A stretch of DNA of 8,041 bases from Methanolinea sp. UBA477. Lineage in GTDB: Archaea > Halobacteriota > Methanomicrobia > Methanomicrobiales > Methanospirillaceae. Every line of letters starts with the position of its first letter. The stretch's first letter is position 1. The notes beneath the pieces were generated by a model, which saw nothing but the letters and a program-made list of their open reading frames with translations, ran no database searches and was not told where the DNA came from. Positions 6,417-8,041 of this stretch are shown one piece after another. The stretch is from contig DAWO01000147.1 in the NCBI GenBank assembly GCA_002509485.1, positions 1 through 8,041 on the forward strand, in the 5' to 3' direction. Both the position numbers and the translations under genes were made by a program.

Positions 6417-6546
6417 ATCGGGTCGCTTTCATGCAATGTCCATTCTCCGGTGTTTTAAAGACCCTGGAGAATCATGCACCTGCAAAAACCTGATCCTGAA
6501 CCGAAAGAGAGCTGAAAAGCTGCTGCAACATGGACGCCTGGCATAG
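6409..6546 (+). CDS. Candidate 45-residue small protein, Cys-containing
   Basis: An ATG at 6409 overlaps the preceding stop by 8 bp and opens a 45-codon frame ending in TAG at 6546. The product has a basic C-terminal helix (K-R-A-E-K-L-L, about 33-39) and three cysteines at 15, 23 and 25 (C-x7-C-x-C), plus His8. It is highly charged with no membrane segment. Support comes from position (coupled overlap, last in the cluster), protein-like composition, and a hairpin/T-tract terminator beginning 12 nt after its stop. No strong Shine-Dalgarno is present, as expected for coupled translation. An internal ATG at 6436 would give 36 residues. It could be a chance frame in what would otherwise be a 140-nt 3' untranslated region. 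Function is unknown; metal binding by the cysteines is speculative. Confidence 0.5.
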   Translation: MAESGRFHAMSILRCFKDPGESCTCKNLILNRKRAEKLLQHGRLA

Positions 6547-6557
6547 ATCCGGGGGCT

Positions 6558-6592
6558 CTGTGCACCCACAGCACTTTTTCTCTTTTTAAAAA
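6558..6592. terminator. Hairpin and T-tract terminator, probably bidirectional
   Basis: CTGTG-CACC-CACAG (6558-6571) can form a five-base-pair hairpin and is followed by CACTTTTTCTCTTTTT on the plus strand, ending the GerW cluster. The A-run at 6588-6592 gives TTTTT on the minus strand, 17 nt past the permease stop, so the same element may end the ABC operon from the other side. Confidence 0.55.
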
Positions 6593-6608
6593 TGTTGGGA
6601 TAAGGCGG

Positions 6609-7775
6609 TTATTCGTGCCGCAATGCTTCAATTGGATTGAGATTCGAGGCCTTCCATGCAGGGTAAAGCCCGGAGAGCAGGCTCGTTACAACTCCAAATG
6701 TAACTCCATACAGGATATAGACGAGACTGGAGGGGTAAAAGAGGAACTTGGTGGTATCGAGCATCACGATGCTTATCACGTATCCACCAAAGAAACTCAA
6801 CACCCCACCGATGATTCCCCCGATCAATCCGAGTATCAGGGCCTCGTAAAGGAATATTGATCGAACCTCCTTCTTCTGCGTCCCTATACTCCGCAATACA
6901 CCTATCTCCTTGATGCGTTCGGTAACAGACATCATCATGATATTCAGGATGCTGACTCCCGCCACGATGAGGGAGATACCCCCTATTGCCGTGGTGAATG
7001 TCGATATCTGGCCGAAGGTAGTCAGAATTGTCTCGAGGATCGCCTTTGTGTCGATGACATCCACGACCGTCTCCCTGCGGTTGAGCTGCTTGTCGATGGC
7101 ATTCTTCACGTCCCCGATGGTATTGAGATCCCGGACCTTGACGATGACCATGTCATAACCTTCCTGGTCATATGCCGCCTCGAACCACCTGTCTTCAACC
7201 ACGATGCCATAGTCGGGATTGATATCGAATCCCATCCCGCGTTCCTCGAGAATTCCTACGATACGGAGTGACCCCTTATCCCCGACCGTTATGCGGGTGC
7301 CCACCTTGACATTGTTCTCTTCTGCGAACCGGGCCCCTGCCATTGCTGAAGATGCGCCCCTTAAGTAGGACCCATCCCTTATCTCGAGGAGAACCGGTAT
7401 ATCATCCGGATCCAGTCCGTAGATGCTTCCTGCCGTATCTTCTGACCCGACTTTCATCCGTGAACCACCCGTGTAAACCGGGATGGTGATATCAGGTGCA
7501 ACAGCCCGCCGGATCTGTTCCAGATCGCGATCCGAGATGTAATCTCCTGTCGATCCCCCCATCTGAACACCACCCCCGGTGTGGGGGGTTACGATCACGC
7601 TGTCACCAACAGAAGAGAGGCTGTCCGAGATAGCAAGGACCAGGCTGTTGCCAAGAATTCCCATCGAGGCAATTGCAACCACGCCGATTACGATACCGAG
7701 AACTGCAAGCAGTGAACGAAGCCAGTGAAGCCTGACGTTTCGCTTCGCGAACTCAAAGAAGAACGACTTCGCCAT
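6609..7775 (-). CDS. MacB/FtsX-type ABC transporter permease
   Basis: With the start at 7775 the protein has 388 residues. An N-terminal cytoplasmic stretch leads to membrane helix 1 (about 21-43), a large extracytoplasmic MacB-like core domain (about 50-245), then helices 2 (259-283), 3 (309-337) and 4 (353-376), ending in N-P-I-E-A-L-R-H-E. The cytoplasmic segment after helix 2 (T-E-R-I-K-E-I-G-V-L-R-S-I-G, about 285-298) is the conserved coupling region contacting the ATPase. These are the features of four-helix type VII permeases such as MacB and LolC/E, which act mechanically on envelope substrates rather than opening a classical import channel. The start is chosen because AGGAG lies six bases before it and M-A-K-S-F-F-F-E-F-A is a typical N terminus; a frame start at 7814 lacks this. 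The substrate is unknown. It lies 48 bp downstream of its ATPase, with which it forms an operon. Confidence 0.92.
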   Translation of the reverse strand: MAKSFFFEFAKRNVRLHWLRSLLAVLGIVIGVVAIASMGILGNSLVLAISDSLSSVGDSVIVTPHTGGGVQMGGSTGDYISDRDLEQIRRAVAPDITIPVYTGGSRMKVGSEDTAGSIYGLDPDDIPVLLEIRDGSYLRGASSAMAGARFAEENNVKVGTRITVGDKGSLRIVGILEERGMGFDINPDYGIVVEDRWFEAAYDQEGYDMVIVKVRDLNTIGDVKNAIDKQLNRRETVVDVIDTKAILETILTTFGQISTFTTAIGGISLIVAGVSILNIMMMSVTERIKEIGVLRSIGTQKKEVRSIFLYEALILGLIGGIIGGVLSFFGGYVISIVMLDTTKFLFYPSSLVYILYGVTFGVVTSLLSGLYPAWKASNLNPIEALRHE

Positions 7776-7781
7776 AGGTTG

Positions 7782-7786
7782 CTCCT
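7782..7786 (-). promoter_or_regulatory. Ribosome binding site that fixes the permease start
   Basis: AGGAG on the minus strand is six bases before the ATG at 7775. The alternative ATG at 7814 has no such element, so the shorter 388-residue permease is preferred. Confidence 0.6.
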
Positions 7787-7823
7787 GTTTTGTGATTGAT
7801 TGGATTGCTCGCATTGAGGCTGT

Positions 7824-8041
7824 TCATGTTATCCTGCCATCCACGATCGTGATTATCCTGTGGGCATACCTGGCAACTGCAGGGTCGTGTGTCACCATGA
7901 TAATGGTCTCATTCCGGGACCTGTTGAGATCCAGGAGGAGTTCCATGATCGCCGTTCCGGTCTTCGTGTCCAGGTTTCCGGTAGGCTCATCCGCCAGAAG
8001 GATCTCAGGATCGTTTACCAGGGCCCGTGCGATGGCCACCC
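7824..8041 (-). CDS. ABC transporter ATPase (LolD/MacB type), 5' part beyond window
   Basis: Only the last 71 residues are inside the window; the frame continues past base 8041. The fragment opens with V-A-I-A-R-A-L, which directly follows the signature motif in this family, so the GTG at 8039 is an internal valine and not a start. Walker B is visible as I-L-L-A-D-E-P with the catalytic glutamate, followed by T-G-N-L-D (D-loop), and the switch histidine is in V-T-H-D. The D-E-P-T-G-N-L-D sequence is typical of the LolD/MacB/FtsE group that pairs with FtsX-like permeases, as here. The short tail ending V-D-G-R-I-T shows there is no extra C-terminal domain. It hydrolyses ATP to drive the adjacent permease. 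The Walker A and signature motifs are off-window, so their integrity cannot be judged. Confidence 0.92.
   Translation of the reverse strand, partial: VAIARALVNDPEILLADEPTGNLDTKTGTAIMELLLDLNRSRNETIIMVTHDPAVARYAHRIITIVDGRIT

Noticed and set aside
6266..6493. 75-codon plus-strand frame across the end of the 84-residue gene
   Set aside because: It conflicts with the coupled 84-residue frame, which has a better ribosome site and GerW-like motifs; the downstream part fits the 45-residue frame better.
7566..7590. C-run/G-run inverted repeat (about ACCCCC...GGGGGT)
   Set aside because: It lies within the permease gene where it encodes a Gly-rich turn, with no T-tract and no gene boundary nearby.

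Overview
The window looks like chromosomal DNA of a methanogenic archaeon, most likely of the Methanomicrobiales. This is inferred from long PEGA-repeat surface proteins, archaeal TATA-like boxes followed by short leaders, pyrimidine/T-tract terminators, purine-rich GGAG/GGTG ribosome sites, and a GerW/DUF2953 gene pair outside a sporulating bacterium. No rRNA or tRNA gene, CRISPR array, insertion sequence or phage gene is visible, and no stretch longer than about 200 bases is without a gene.

Layout. (1) 1-2582, plus strand: two tandem paralogous PEGA-domain surface proteins. The first is cut by the left window edge; the second is complete, with a signal peptide, six PEGA domains and a C-terminal membrane anchor. 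The four visible domains of the first match domains 3-6 of the second position by position, so a whole multi-domain gene was duplicated. (2) 2660-4090, plus: a complete NAD(P)-dependent aldehyde dehydrogenase with all catalytic residues. (3) 4097-4969, minus: a class I SAM-dependent methyltransferase ending 6 bp from the dehydrogenase stop, so the two are convergent. (4) 4970-5073: a divergent promoter region. (5) 5074-6546, plus: a compact four-gene cluster. It holds a GerW/YtfJ-family protein, a DUF2953 membrane protein (the family of Bacillus YtfI), an 84-residue protein that looks like a reduced GerW-like domain, and an apparently unannotated 45-residue Cys-containing small ORF. The last two junctions are overlaps (4 bp and 8 bp), and a hairpin plus T-tract terminator follows directly. 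(6) 6609-8041, minus: a MacB/FtsX-type ABC permease and, upstream of it, the C-terminal part of its ATPase, which runs off the right edge.

The most interesting part is the GerW-DUF2953 cluster. It resembles a gene pair known from endospore formers, here in a non-sporulating archaeal setting with two extra small coupled genes. Its function is unknown. The PEGA proteins probably belong to the cell surface, and the ABC system probably exports or mechanically handles an envelope substrate; both roles are inferred from family membership only.
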